Source: an uncultured Anaerolineae bacterium (GTDB lineage: Bacteria > Chloroflexota > Anaerolineae > Aggregatilineales > Phototrophicaceae). Taken from it: a stretch of 64,000 bases of DNA. Of this stretch, positions 9,191-17,916 are shown in pieces; the first letter of the stretch is position 1; each line of letters opens with the position of its first letter. The stretch spans positions 62,001-126,000 of the forward strand of contig CAKQCB010000003.1 in NCBI GenBank assembly GCA_934216615.1, in the 5' to 3' direction. The translations under genes were made by a program, and so were the position numbers. The notes below the pieces were generated by a model. The model ran no database searches, was not told the DNA's origin, and saw only the letters and a program-made list of their open reading frames with translations.

Positions 9191-10114
9191 ATGGCAAGAA
9201 TTGTGTTTATGGGTACGCCTGATTTTGCGGTTCCTGCCCTTCAAAAACTCATTCAACATCATGATGTTGTCGGGGTTGTCACCCAGCCGGATCGTCCGGC
9301 AGGGCGTAACCGTCAAATTCAAGTTTCGCCTGTCAAAGCAGCGGCCATCGAAGCGGGCATCCCCACCTTCCAACCGGAAAAACTGCGTCGTGCGGAAGCC
9401 ATCGCCACCTTACGCCAATGGCAGGTAGATGTGTATGTCGTCGCGGCATTTGGTCAAATTTTACCGCAAGAAGTGTTAGACATCCCTGAATTCGGTTGCT
9501 TGAATATTCACGCGTCGCTGTTACCCCGCTGGCGTGGCGCCGCGCCGATCCAAGCTGCGATCCGCGCTGGCGATACCGAGACGGGCATCACCATCATGAA
9601 AATGGATGCAGGTTTAGATACCGGCCCGATGTTGACCAAGAGTACCGTGCTGATCACCCCTGAAGAAACGGGACAATCGTTACATGATAAATTGTGTGTC
9701 GTAGGGGGTGATTTGATCGTCCAAACCCTTCCTGCTTATTTAGCGGGTGAAATCCCCCCCCAACCTCAAGATGATGCGTTGATGACGTTTGCACCGCGCA
9801 TCGAAAAAGATGAAGGCCGTATTCAATGGTCACAGACCGCGCAAGAAATTGAACGCACCGTGCGCGCTTTTTTCCCGTGGCCGAGCGCCTTCACCTCATG
9901 GGATGGAAAACTGCTTAAAATCATCGAAGCGTCTGTCATTGAAGGCCGTGCTGAAGCGGGCACTGTCGTGAAACAACACGATCAGATTGCGGTGGGCACA
10001 GGTGAACAATTACTGGCGCTCAAGAAAGTACAATTGGCTGGAAAAAGCGCCGCCTCCATCAGTGAGTTTGTGCGCGGGTATCCTCAATTTATAGGGGCGA
10101 CATTAGGCGAATGA
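9191..10114 (+). CDS. fmt: Methionyl-tRNA formyltransferase
   Basis: 307 residues, normal for Fmt. The N-terminal formyltransferase domain carries the catalytic residues N105 and H107 (CLNIHASLLPRWRGAAPIQ) and D143 (GLDTGPM). The C-terminal OB domain begins near residue 205. It formylates Met-tRNAi with 10-formyl-THF for initiation. The gene is divergent from recJ and overlaps tsaC by four bases (ATGA), so the pair is co-translated. No def gene is in the window. Confidence 0.97.
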   Translation: MARIVFMGTPDFAVPALQKLIQHHDVVGVVTQPDRPAGRNRQIQVSPVKAAAIEAGIPTFQPEKLRRAEAIATLRQWQVDVYVVAAFGQILPQEVLDIPEFGCLNIHASLLPRWRGAAPIQAAIRAGDTETGITIMKMDAGLDTGPMLTKSTVLITPEETGQSLHDKLCVVGGDLIVQTLPAYLAGEIPPQPQDDALMTFAPRIEKDEGRIQWSQTAQEIERTVRAFFPWPSAFTSWDGKLLKIIEASVIEGRAEAGTVVKQHDQIAVGTGEQLLALKKVQLAGKSAASISEFVRGYPQFIGATLGE

Positions 10115-11190
10115 ACGATCAATACCCTCTCATCCCCACGTGTTTATTACGGGTCGATCCTCAACAGCCGGATGCGCGTATTATTCGTTACGCAGGGCTG
10201 TTATTACGACGTGGGAAATTAGTCGCTTTTCCCACTGAAACCGTCTACGGTCTGGGGGCAGATGCCACAGATGCGCGCGCTGTCGAACGGATTTTTATCG
10301 CCAAGTCACGCCCAAGCAGTGACCCGTTGATTGTGCATATCGACACGTTTGAACGCTTGCACCAAGTCGCGATCAATATCCCCAGCTTAGCGACCGATCT
10401 CGCGGAAAAGTTATGGCCCGGCCCGCTCACGCTTGTGCTTCAACGGCATGACAATATCCCTGCCAACGTCAGCGCAGGCCGTGATACGGTCGCGGTGCGT
10501 ATGCCCCTTCACGCTATCGCGCGCGCGCTCATCGCCAGTGCCGACGTGCCGATTGCCGCGCCTAGCGCCAACACCTTCAGCCGTCCAAGCTCAACGACGG
10601 CGGCGCATGTGCTAGAAGATTTAAGCGGTAAAATCGAACTCATCTTAGATGGTGGTTCGGCGGTGATCGGCGTTGAATCCACCGTGATTGATTTCACCAC
10701 TGAAACGCCTACCCTACTGCGCCCGGGTGGGGTCGCGCTCGAAACGTTACGCGACCATCTGCCCAACGTGAAAATTCGTCAGCAGTTTTTGAGTGACACC
10801 ACAGCGGCAGAAGCCCCCGGCCAATTGCTGAAACATTATTCACCACGTGCCAAAATGATCGTGTTTGAGGGCGAACGTCAAGCTGTTTTGCGGGCGATGA
10901 ATCAACAGCGCGAACACCTCACAGCACAAGGCGAAAAAGTCGGTATCTTAGCGGTACAAGAAGATATGGACACACTTCACGCCGACATCAAGATTGGGTT
11001 GGGAAGCGAAGCTGATTTAGAGCAAGTGGCGGCATCTCTGTTTGCGGCGATCCGTGAGATCGATCAACAGGCGGTGTCGGTGATTCTGGTGCGTTCTTTT
11101 GAAAATCGCGGAATTGGCATGGCACTTCGTGACCGTTTAACCCGCGCATCAGAAGGGCGTGTCATCACCGTGACGAGCGAAACAGAATAA
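10111..11190 (+). CDS. tsaC: L-threonylcarbamoyladenylate synthase (Sua5/YwlC type)
   Basis: 359 residues: a YrdC domain (about 20-210) with GKLVAFPTETVYGLGADA, the KSRPSSDPLIVH loop and SANTFSRPSSTTA, followed by a C-terminal Sua5 domain (about 230-355) joined by APGQLLKHYSPRA. It makes threonylcarbamoyl-AMP for the t6A37 modification of ANN-decoding tRNAs. The extra domain marks it as Sua5 type rather than short TsaC. Coupled to fmt by a 4-bp overlap, giving a translation-fidelity pair. Confidence 0.95.
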   Translation: MNDQYPLIPTCLLRVDPQQPDARIIRYAGLLLRRGKLVAFPTETVYGLGADATDARAVERIFIAKSRPSSDPLIVHIDTFERLHQVAINIPSLATDLAEKLWPGPLTLVLQRHDNIPANVSAGRDTVAVRMPLHAIARALIASADVPIAAPSANTFSRPSSTTAAHVLEDLSGKIELILDGGSAVIGVESTVIDFTTETPTLLRPGGVALETLRDHLPNVKIRQQFLSDTTAAEAPGQLLKHYSPRAKMIVFEGERQAVLRAMNQQREHLTAQGEKVGILAVQEDMDTLHADIKIGLGSEADLEQVAASLFAAIREIDQQAVSVILVRSFENRGIGMALRDRLTRASEGRVITVTSETE

Positions 11191-11220
11191 AAAAAGGGGT
11201 TCGGCAGACCGCCAAACCCC
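11189..11220 (-). terminator. Intrinsic terminator of mdh
   Basis: Minus-strand stem GGGGTTTGGC/GCCGAACCCC with a 5-base loop (11197-11220), directly followed by seven T. The plus strand reading for tsaC has only a weak T-tract after the stem. Confidence 0.85.
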
Positions 11221-11259
11221 TCAAAAATTTCATCTGGAAATCAAATTCGGCTTTTAAGC

Positions 11260-12204
11260 TTAGTAGCCCAACACGCCCACGACGGAACGAACGGCTGAAG
11301 CGCTCACTTCTAACATGGCTTTTTCTTCGTCGTTCAATTCCATTTCGATGACTTTTTCAACGCCGCCCTTGCCAAGAATGGCAGGAACACCCACGAATAA
11401 ATCTTTGTAGCCGTATTCCCCGTTGAGCAGGACTGCTGAAGGGATCACACGTTTTTGATCGCGGATGATCGCTTCGACCATTTCGACGGTTCCCGCGGCA
11501 GGCGCATACCACGCGCTCACACCGATCAACCCGACGATTTCACCGCCACCCTTGCGGGTACGTTCGATGATCGCTTGCAAACGATCTTCAGCGATCAATT
11601 CACGGACGGGGATGCCAGAAACCGAAGTGTGACGGGGCAGAGGAACCATTTCATCGCCATGACCGCCCAAGACGATGCCATGAATATCACGGACGCTCAC
11701 GCCCAATTCCATCGCCAAAAATGCTTTGTAACGGGCCGTATCCAAGGAACCTGCTTGGCCGATCACGCGGTGAGCAGGGAAACCACTTTCTTGTAAAGCG
11801 ACGTGACACATCGCATCCAATGGGTTAGAGACGACAATAATCACCGCGTTGGGGGAATACTGCGCCACTTGCTTCGCAACATCACCCACAATCTTTTGAT
11901 TGGTGCGCACCAAGTCATCACGGCTGGGGAATTGACCCGTCACAGGGTCCTTTTTACGGGGAACCCCTGCGGTGATGACGACGACATCAGAATCCGCAGT
12001 TAAGGCATAATCGCTTCCACCGGTGATGTTGAGGTCAAACTTCATTACAGGGCTGGATTCAAACAGGTCGAGCGCCTTGCCTTTGGCCGCCCCTTCGACA
12101 ATATCAATTAAAACAACATCTGCAAGTTCACGGGTGGCGATCCAATGTGCGCACGTTGCGCCCACGTTACCAGCGCCAACCACCGTTACTTTACTACGAG
12201 CCAT
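11260..12204 (-). CDS. mdh: Malate dehydrogenase (LDH-like family)
   Basis: 314 residues. Rossmann motif [17 protein letters not shown]-specific D34 in VVLIDIVEG, substrate arginine R83 in TAGVPRKK (arginine here distinguishes malate from lactate dehydrogenase), second arginine in SRDDLVRTN, and catalytic H182 in [10 protein letters not shown]. It interconverts malate and oxaloacetate in the TCA cycle. The mobile loop reads [11 protein letters not shown], several residues longer than the common KPGMS form. It has a good Shine-Dalgarno (GAGAGGAAA), lies downstream of the histidine phosphatase gene and ends in a strong terminator. Confidence 0.95.
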   Translation of the reverse strand: MARSKVTVVGAGNVGATCAHWIATRELADVVLIDIVEGAAKGKALDLFESSPVMKFDLNITGGSDYALTADSDVVVITAGVPRKKDPVTGQFPSRDDLVRTNQKIVGDVAKQVAQYSPNAVIIVVSNPLDAMCHVALQESGFPAHRVIGQAGSLDTARYKAFLAMELGVSVRDIHGIVLGGHGDEMVPLPRHTSVSGIPVRELIAEDRLQAIIERTRKGGGEIVGLIGVSAWYAPAAGTVEMVEAIIRDQKRVIPSAVLLNGEYGYKDLFVGVPAILGKGGVEKVIEMELNDEEKAMLEVSASAVRSVVGVLGY

Positions 12205-12306
12205 GATTTTTATTTCCTCTCATAAAACCTAATAAGAATTTCAATGGCATTAGGATACCACCCCACTTTGGGGCTGTAAATTCCACAGAGAGCCATTCAA
12301 AAATTC

Positions 12307-12942
12307 TCAGAATATCAGCTTGCCTACATTGGGATTGGTTTCGACCAAGTGCGGGGTTTCGCCCACCGCTTTTAAGTGAAATTGTTCATTTCGGTATTCT
12401 ACTGTGGTGATAGAGGTATTGGTGATGCGGTTCTCGCCAAGATCAGAATTAGGAAACCAGCGCATCAGTAACACACGAATGGTGCCACCATGCGAAACAA
12501 TCGCAATTTCCTCACTATGTTCATGTTTCAAGATATCCATTACCGCTTGGTGCGCACGATGCTGCATTTCGCGACGGCTTTCGCCTTGGGGCATCTTGGC
12601 ATCTAAAAAGCTGGTCGTCAACGATTGAAACTCTTCCGGGTGTGCCGCTTTAATTTCTTCATACGTCAGCCCTTGCAAGATACCTAGATTCAATTCGCGC
12701 AAGCGCGGGTCGGTGTGAACGTCTAAGCCTTTATGTTGAGCAATTTTTTCGGCGGTGATACGGGCACGTTTTAGATCGCTCGCATAGATGGCTTTGATGG
12801 GGTGAGGTTTTAATAATTCGCCTAAAGCCTCGGCCTGTTGTATGCCTATCTCGTTCAAATCAATGTCCATCATGCCTTGCCAACGCCCGTTTGCATTCCA
12901 AATCGTTTCACCGTGCCGAATCAGGTATAATTTCTTTTGCAT
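12307..12942 (-). CDS. Histidine phosphatase family protein
   Basis: 211 residues from the ATG at 12942, which places LYLIRHGET right after the start; the open frame extends nine codons further to 12969. Phosphohistidine motif is RHGETIWN, the second catalytic His lies in VSHGGTIRVLL, and E in LRELNLGILQG fits the proton donor. This is the phosphoglycerate-mutase-like branch-2-type family, which includes cofactor-dependent mutases, CobC and broad phosphatases. Exact substrate cannot be assigned. It may be co-transcribed with mdh, 102 bp downstream. Confidence 0.88.
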   Translation of the reverse strand: MQKKLYLIRHGETIWNANGRWQGMMDIDLNEIGIQQAEALGELLKPHPIKAIYASDLKRARITAEKIAQHKGLDVHTDPRLRELNLGILQGLTYEEIKAAHPEEFQSLTTSFLDAKMPQGESRREMQHRAHQAVMDILKHEHSEEIAIVSHGGTIRVLLMRWFPNSDLGENRITNTSITTVEYRNEQFHLKAVGETPHLVETNPNVGKLIF

Positions 12943-13077
12943 CTCACTTGCTTTCTGGTATGAGGTCAAAGGGTTGACGTGATCTTATACTATCGGCAAA
13001 ATTATACCCTATGTTGATTGTATGTTTTGGGCGCACGCAACCCATTTAAAATGTTGCCCGCATTAAGGAGTTCATTC

Positions 13078-13431
13078 ATGGATAGCAATACCAATCATTC
13101 AAGTGCCCCCAGCAAAAGCGTGCTGATGGGCATATCCTTTGTCGCTGGTGCAGGCATCGTTTTGATGATTGTTGCGTTGGGCGTCGGCGCAATTCAAGGC
13201 ACAGAAAGTGATACTGGAACCTTCCATTTGGCGATTGCCTTGGGCTTATTAGCGCTCATTGGCGGAATCATCGCTTGGGTGGGGTACGTACAACCCCAAA
13301 AACACTTCGATGATATTAATGTGGCGCAATATCACGGGCATCATCACGATCCCATTCCGGCGGATACCAGCGCGATTGTCCCGCATGATGACACACCCAT
13401 CGCGGTTGAAACGCACAGCGCCACACACTAA
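13078..13431 (+). CDS. Two-pass membrane protein with His-rich tail, function unknown
   Basis: 117 residues from the ATG at 13078, chosen because AAGGAG sits at 13065-13070 with a 7-base spacing; an earlier in-frame start at 13018 lacks such a site. Two membrane helices (about 18-42 and 52-74) are followed by a hydrophilic C-terminal tail rich in His and Asp (YHGHHHDP, about 86-93) that could bind metal. No family recognised. It leads a tight run with the 172-aa gene (9 bp gap) and era (4 bp gap). Confidence 0.7.
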   Translation: MDSNTNHSSAPSKSVLMGISFVAGAGIVLMIVALGVGAIQGTESDTGTFHLAIALGLLALIGGIIAWVGYVQPQKHFDDINVAQYHGHHHDPIPADTSAIVPHDDTPIAVETHSATH

Positions 13432-13440
13432 ATTTTCATC

Positions 13441-13959
13441 ATGGCGCCCCGCGAAATTTTACCCCGTGAGGCGCTTGAAGAACATACCTTCGGTGCGCTC
13501 ACACAGCTCAATCACCAAGTGGTCGTTTCACATGAGCCACTGGGTATCGGCGAACCCCTTTATCACGGTCAAATCACCTTCAGATATGGGGTTCGTTTTT
13601 TAGGTAAAACCCACTATTCGATCATTCCTGAATTGATCGTGTTAGATTATGGCACGATGATGAATGGGGTTGAGGCGTGGGAATTTTTGCTGAATAAAAG
13701 CAATATGTACCCACGCGCCGAAATTTTTGGGCACCGTCATGATGGGGTTGATGATATAATCACCATTCGTCAACTTGATCTTGCCTTACCGATTGTAGTT
13801 TTTGCATTCACCCACCCTGTACAAGATCAACCGTTTGCGCAACTTTCAGCGTGGATTGCGCCATCCAACAGCTCAAGCCATATATCCCTGCCACCCTATT
13901 TGATAAAATACATACCCGTATTTGAAACGATAGCGCAGTGGCAGAAGACACTAGAGTAA
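13441..13959 (+). CDS. Conserved-looking hypothetical protein upstream of era
   Basis: 172 residues, soluble, no signal peptide, no motif I recognise. Mixed alpha/beta composition with aromatic-rich strands (ITFRYGVRFLGKTHYSIIPELIVLDYG). ATG start lies 9 bp after the previous stop; its stop is 4 bp before era, so it is very likely co-expressed with era. Coding support comes from the tight spacing and normal codon use, not from homology. Confidence 0.65.
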   Translation: MAPREILPREALEEHTFGALTQLNHQVVVSHEPLGIGEPLYHGQITFRYGVRFLGKTHYSIIPELIVLDYGTMMNGVEAWEFLLNKSNMYPRAEIFGHRHDGVDDIITIRQLDLALPIVVFAFTHPVQDQPFAQLSAWIAPSNSSSHISLPPYLIKYIPVFETIAQWQKTLE

Positions 13960-13963
13960 ACAC

Positions 13964-14908
13964 ATGAATGATTTAGATACCGTATTTTATGAAGAACTGC
14001 CCGAAGATCACCGTTCGGGCGTTGTCGCCGTGATCGGACGGCCAAACGTTGGCAAATCCACGTTGATTAACAGCCTGCTTGGGCAGAAGATCGCCATTGT
14101 TAGCCCGAAACCCCAAACAACCCGCCGTCGGCAAATGGGCATCTATACCGATGCAGAGTCCCAAATCTTGTTTGTAGACACGCCCGGGTTACACGCCGCC
14201 CAACATAAACTTGGGGAATATATGGTGCGCAACGCCGAATCAGCCTTTCGTGATTCGGATTTTATCCTCGTCGTGGTCGATATTTCCGAAGCGCCTGAAG
14301 CGGGTGACCGTCACCTTGCTGAAACTATTCAACGCTTGCGCGGGGAAACCCCTGTCATTTTGGCGATGAATAAAATCGACGCTGTGAAAGCCGAATATCG
14401 CGAAGTGAACATCAACATCCACCGTGAGCTGATCAAACCTCAATACGAGTTCACCATCAGCGCGTTGAAGGGGTATCAGGTCGATGATTTGCTCAATTTC
14501 ATCAAGGCTCATCTGCCTTTTGGCCCGCGTTACTACCCCGCTGACCAATTGAGCGAAGTGAATATGCGTTTTGTCGCGGCCGAAGTGGTGCGTGAAAAAA
14601 TCATGCACAACACAGAACAGGAAATTCCCCATTCCGTCGCCGTCGAAATTGAAAGTTTCCGCGAACGTTCCGACAAGCTGACGTACATCAGCGCGTTGAT
14701 TTATGTTGAACGGGAATCCCAAAAGGGGATCATCATCGGTAAAAGTGGGCAAATGCTCAAATTGATCGGCACACAAGCACGCACCGAACTCAAGGAGATG
14801 TTAAATACCGATGTCTTCTTAGAACTGCGCGTCAAAGTGTTGAAAAATTGGCGCAGTGACGAAAAACTCATGCAGCGGTTAGGCTATCGTATGCCTAAAG
14901 AAGACTAA
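13964..14908 (+). CDS. era: GTPase Era
   Basis: 314 residues. G1 GRPNVGKST (25-33), the Era-specific effector region KPQTTRRRQMGIYT, G3 DTPG, G4 NKID, G5 SALKG. C-terminal KH domain has IIIGKSGQMLKLIGTQAR. Era binds the 3' end of 16S rRNA during 30S maturation. It ends at a very strong bidirectional hairpin. Confidence 0.97.
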   Translation: MNDLDTVFYEELPEDHRSGVVAVIGRPNVGKSTLINSLLGQKIAIVSPKPQTTRRRQMGIYTDAESQILFVDTPGLHAAQHKLGEYMVRNAESAFRDSDFILVVVDISEAPEAGDRHLAETIQRLRGETPVILAMNKIDAVKAEYREVNINIHRELIKPQYEFTISALKGYQVDDLLNFIKAHLPFGPRYYPADQLSEVNMRFVAAEVVREKIMHNTEQEIPHSVAVEIESFRERSDKLTYISALIYVERESQKGIIIGKSGQMLKLIGTQARTELKEMLNTDVFLELRVKVLKNWRSDEKLMQRLGYRMPKED

Positions 14909-14941
14909 GATCAAAGCAGGTTTCTTCGCTATCATAAAAAT

Positions 14942-14986
14942 AAAACATGACGCATCCCACATTTAAGAGATGCGTCATGTTTTTTA
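14942..14986. terminator. Bidirectional terminator after era
   Basis: Stem AAAACATGACGCATC/GATGCGTCATGTTTT with a loop of about 11 bases and T-tract on either strand. It separates era from the convergent secreted-protein gene. Confidence 0.9.
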
Positions 14987-15009
14987 TAAGGTAGAGGAAT
15001 CTTTACGCT

Positions 15010-15933
15010 TTAAGAACGTCCAGTGAGCACCACAGTGCCCGCATTGGAAATGGTCGCACAGGTGTAATTGCCTTCTTGCCAAGAGGACAGCAGCGCGGTT
15101 GTGCGCGGTTGTCCTGTAGCATCACGATAATACATGAAGCCCACCCCCTGTAAACAAACGGTCAACGGTTGGCTGAAATGAATCACTTGCTGTCCCCCCG
15201 AAGTGAATTCAAAAATATCGACTGCTTGGATCACACCAAGATTGATCAAGTTGACATCGCCAATTTCAGCGCCAATTTGAACGTATTGACTATTTTCCAC
15301 GAGAATACGGCAGAATTGATAGGGATTTGCATTCGCCCGCACAATTGGATTGGTACCACCACCGAATAAGGCACACAAAGGCAAAGGTTGTGCGGTGGGC
15401 ATCGCGGTTAGCATCGGTACGGTTGGGGTCGGTGGAACAGGTGTGATTTCTGGTGTTATTTCTGGCGTAACTTCTGGTGTGATTTCTGGGAAAGGAGGGA
15501 AAGCTACTGCGCCAAATACATATCCATTCCCTACGCATGTGTCTGCAACAGCATTACTCCAAAATTGGTTACCACCCCTACTAGCGTAGGTTACCGTATA
15601 AGCCGACCCAATGGCATCATCTACATATATTCCAATTCCAGGGACTGCCTGCGCAATACGCCCGCCAATTGTAAACCGAACAGTCAGGCTTTGGCCCTGA
15701 AGCATATTAGCTCCTGCCCCTCCTCGAAAGCTACCATCATCCCACAGATTAATGGCATAATAACTAGCATCCCCTGTTACCTCTATAGTAATATCGACGT
15801 AACAATCCGCCTCATTTACTGCACTATTTACTATATTAGCAGCTGGTGCGGCAGATACAGGCATAATCATTATGATTAGGAACAAAGATATTATAAACAG
15901 TATTATTATTCGATTATTTAAGCTTCTCATCAT
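15010..15933 (-). CDS. Secreted protein with Pro/Thr linker and C-terminal CLQG domain
   Basis: 307 residues. Signal peptide with hydrophobic core 9-27 ending in VSAAPA. Region 30-140 is a beta-rich domain with two cysteines. Residues 147-180 are a Pro/Thr linker with repeated ITPE/VTPE units. Region about 195-307 is a domain that recurs at the end of the SdrD-like protein at 39.3-41.7 kb: both have LGxxQAxDxF, then CLQGxG (260-265) and TCAT...GTxVL (291-303). The two cysteines could pair. The 5' part is AT-rich with many ATA/ATT codons, unlike its neighbours. Shine-Dalgarno AGGGGGG precedes an ATGATG start. Function unknown; likely exported. Confidence 0.8.
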   Translation of the reverse strand: MMRSLNNRIIILFIISLFLIIMIMPVSAAPAANIVNSAVNEADCYVDITIEVTGDASYYAINLWDDGSFRGGAGANMLQGQSLTVRFTIGGRIAQAVPGIGIYVDDAIGSAYTVTYASRGGNQFWSNAVADTCVGNGYVFGAVAFPPFPEITPEVTPEITPEITPVPPTPTVPMLTAMPTAQPLPLCALFGGGTNPIVRANANPYQFCRILVENSQYVQIGAEIGDVNLINLGVIQAVDIFEFTSGGQQVIHFSQPLTVCLQGVGFMYYRDATGQPRTTALLSSWQEGNYTCATISNAGTVVLTGRS

Positions 15934-15956
15934 TCCCCCCTAATAAAATCTCACAT

Positions 15957-15985
15957 AAGATATCCTATAAGTTTATTCATTACAA
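15957..15985 (-). promoter_or_regulatory. Predicted promoter of secreted-protein gene
   Basis: Minus-strand TTGTAA (15980-15985), 17-bp spacer, TATCTT (15957-15962), about 25 bases before the start codon. It directly follows the ribF terminator hairpin. Confidence 0.5.
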
Positions 15986-16010
15986 AAAAATTACCTTTGT
16001 AAGTAATTTT
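15984..16010 (-). terminator. Terminator of nusA-ribF operon
   Basis: Minus-strand stem AAAATTAC/GTAATTTT with 8-base loop and following T-run, 33 bases after the ribF stop. AT-rich, so weaker than others in the window. Confidence 0.6.
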
Positions 16011-16042
16011 GATTATTTTCGTATATAGGATTTTGATTTTTT

Positions 16043-16969
16043 TCAGCGCGGTTCAGAAAGTACCTCTCGCCCACGCTCAACATCCGCTTGAATTTGTGCA
16101 ATCAAGGATTGTATCCCGTCAAATTTCATTTCTGGGCGCAGATAATCTTCAAAGGTAAACGTGAGATATTTTCCATAAAGGTCACCCGAAAAGTCGAGCA
16201 AATATGCCTCGACTGTTTGCGCTTGCCCTTCAAAGGTAGGGCGAATCCCCACATTTGTGACAGCCTTATAGCGCTGATCTTCCCATGTGGCCCACCCCGC
16301 ATACACCCCATTTGCAGGGATGATCAACGAATCATCAACTTCGATATTGGCCGTCGGAAACCCGATGGTTCTTCCACGTTTTTGCCCATGAATCACTTCA
16401 CCTGTGACGGAATAGGATCGCCCCAGTTGTTCTTTCGCCGCATCTACCTCACCTTTTTCGAGTGCTTGGCGAATCGTGGTACTGCTGATCTTGCCCCCCT
16501 CATCCAGAAGCATGTCGATGACATGCACAGAGAAGCCTTTTGAAGCGCCTTGAGCCTGCAAAAATTCTACATTTCCTTCACGTTTGAAACCCATCGCAAA
16601 ATCCGACCCGACCCATAGCGAATCGAGATTCAGCGAAGATAACATTTGATCTGTAAAATCGGCCGCGCGGATTTGGCGCAGTACGTCATCAAACGTGAGC
16701 GTGATCACATAATCAACCCCTAACGCGCCAAAAAGGGAAGCCCGTTCTTCTGGCGTGGTGAGATAATACCGCCCCGTGATGCCCCGCAGTACAACGTCCG
16801 GATGAGGATAAAACGTAATCACAACCGAATTACGGTTTGAAGTATGTGCTTCTTCGACCAATTTACGGATGAGATATTGATGACCCCGATGCACCCCATC
16901 AAAAACACCAATGGTGACAACGGATGGGCGAGTTAAATGAGCTTCACTGAGCGAGCGGAAATGTTCCAT
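16043..16969 (-). CDS. ribF: Bifunctional riboflavin kinase/FAD synthetase
   Basis: 308 residues. N-terminal FMN adenylyltransferase domain (about 12-185) with VVTIGVFDGVHRGHQYLI; C-terminal riboflavin kinase domain (about 185-305) with GRTIGFPTANIE and IPANGVYAG. It converts riboflavin to FMN then FAD. Last gene of the nusA operon, 56 bp after truB, a common position for ribF in bacteria. Several flavoenzymes lie elsewhere in the window. Confidence 0.96.
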   Translation of the reverse strand: MEHFRSLSEAHLTRPSVVTIGVFDGVHRGHQYLIRKLVEEAHTSNRNSVVITFYPHPDVVLRGITGRYYLTTPEERASLFGALGVDYVITLTFDDVLRQIRAADFTDQMLSSLNLDSLWVGSDFAMGFKREGNVEFLQAQGASKGFSVHVIDMLLDEGGKISSTTIRQALEKGEVDAAKEQLGRSYSVTGEVIHGQKRGRTIGFPTANIEVDDSLIIPANGVYAGWATWEDQRYKAVTNVGIRPTFEGQAQTVEAYLLDFSGDLYGKYLTFTFEDYLRPEMKFDGIQSLIAQIQADVERGREVLSEPR

Positions 16970-17025
16970 AAAAGTCTCGTAATGGGTAGCAAATCAAAAA
17001 TGGGATTATAACGCGATCACTTCAT

Positions 17026-17916
17026 TCAAGTGAAGGGAAATACTTTCTTAGGGTGCCAATGGTCTTCTTGGCGTTGGAGGATGGCGAGCAGTTGGTTTTG
17101 TTCTGTCACGGCGACAGCCTCCTGTAGGGGCTGTTCGTCTCGTATAGAGATCAACTTACCCTGTTGCAACATGATGATTTCTTCAGGTGTCACCACAACC
17201 TGATGCCAGTCTGTAAAGACGCTTAACGGGGGCAGTAATTTCGAGAATACATCTGCCATAGTGTGGAAGCCCGCAAGGTCTTCAATATTCTCCAACGTGA
17301 AGATACCGCTGGCGGTACGACGCAAACCACTCAACGAACCGCCTACCTGTAACGCGCTGCCTAAATCATGCGCTAGGCTACGAATATAAGTCCCCGCACT
17401 GCATACCACTTGAAGGGTCGCAACAGGCGGTTCCCATACGCGCAGGTCAAGAGAAAAAATTTCCACATTTCGAGGCTCACGCTCTACAGTCACACCAGAC
17501 CGCGCCAGATCATACAGTTTTTTACCGCCTTGTTTGATCGCGCTGTACATGGGGGGTATTTGCTGAATTTTACCGATGAAGGGGATAAGCGCCGTTTGGA
17601 TATCCCCTTCGGTCAAATGGCTCACATCCATCTGCTGGATGATCTCGCCTTCGCCATCATAGGTAGTTGTTTCTACGCCGAGCATCACTTGTGCGAGATA
17701 GTTTTTTTGGGCGTGCATCGCGTAATCGCTCAAACGAGTTGCCGCGCCCACACACACGATCAAAACCCCGGTTGCCAGTGGGTCAAGCGTCCCCGCGTGA
17801 CCCACTTTTGTTGACTTTCCAACCAAGCGCCGTACTCTATAAACCACATCATGGCTGGTCATGCCGAGGGGTTTATCAATGTTTAAAAAACCATTTAAAG
17901 GAAGCATCAAACCCAC
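17026..17916 (-). CDS. truB: tRNA pseudouridine(55) synthase TruB
   Basis: 296 residues. Motif I GFLNIDKPLGMTSHDVV and motif II GHAGTLDPLATGVLIV with catalytic D45. C-terminal portion (about 230-296) fits the short TruB/PUA-like end. It makes Psi55 in the T loop of tRNAs. The GTG start shares bases with the nrnA stop (TAGTG); an in-frame ATG lies at 17907. Confidence 0.96.
   Translation of the reverse strand: MGLMLPLNGFLNIDKPLGMTSHDVVYRVRRLVGKSTKVGHAGTLDPLATGVLIVCVGAATRLSDYAMHAQKNYLAQVMLGVETTTYDGEGEIIQQMDVSHLTEGDIQTALIPFIGKIQQIPPMYSAIKQGGKKLYDLARSGVTVEREPRNVEIFSLDLRVWEPPVATLQVVCSAGTYIRSLAHDLGSALQVGGSLSGLRRTASGIFTLENIEDLAGFHTMADVFSKLLPPLSVFTDWHQVVVTPEEIIMLQQGKLISIRDEQPLQEAVAVTEQNQLLAILQRQEDHWHPKKVFPFT

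Noticed and set aside
14240..14776. 178-codon minus-strand frame inside era
   Set aside because: Antisense to the Era G and KH domains; no supporting features.
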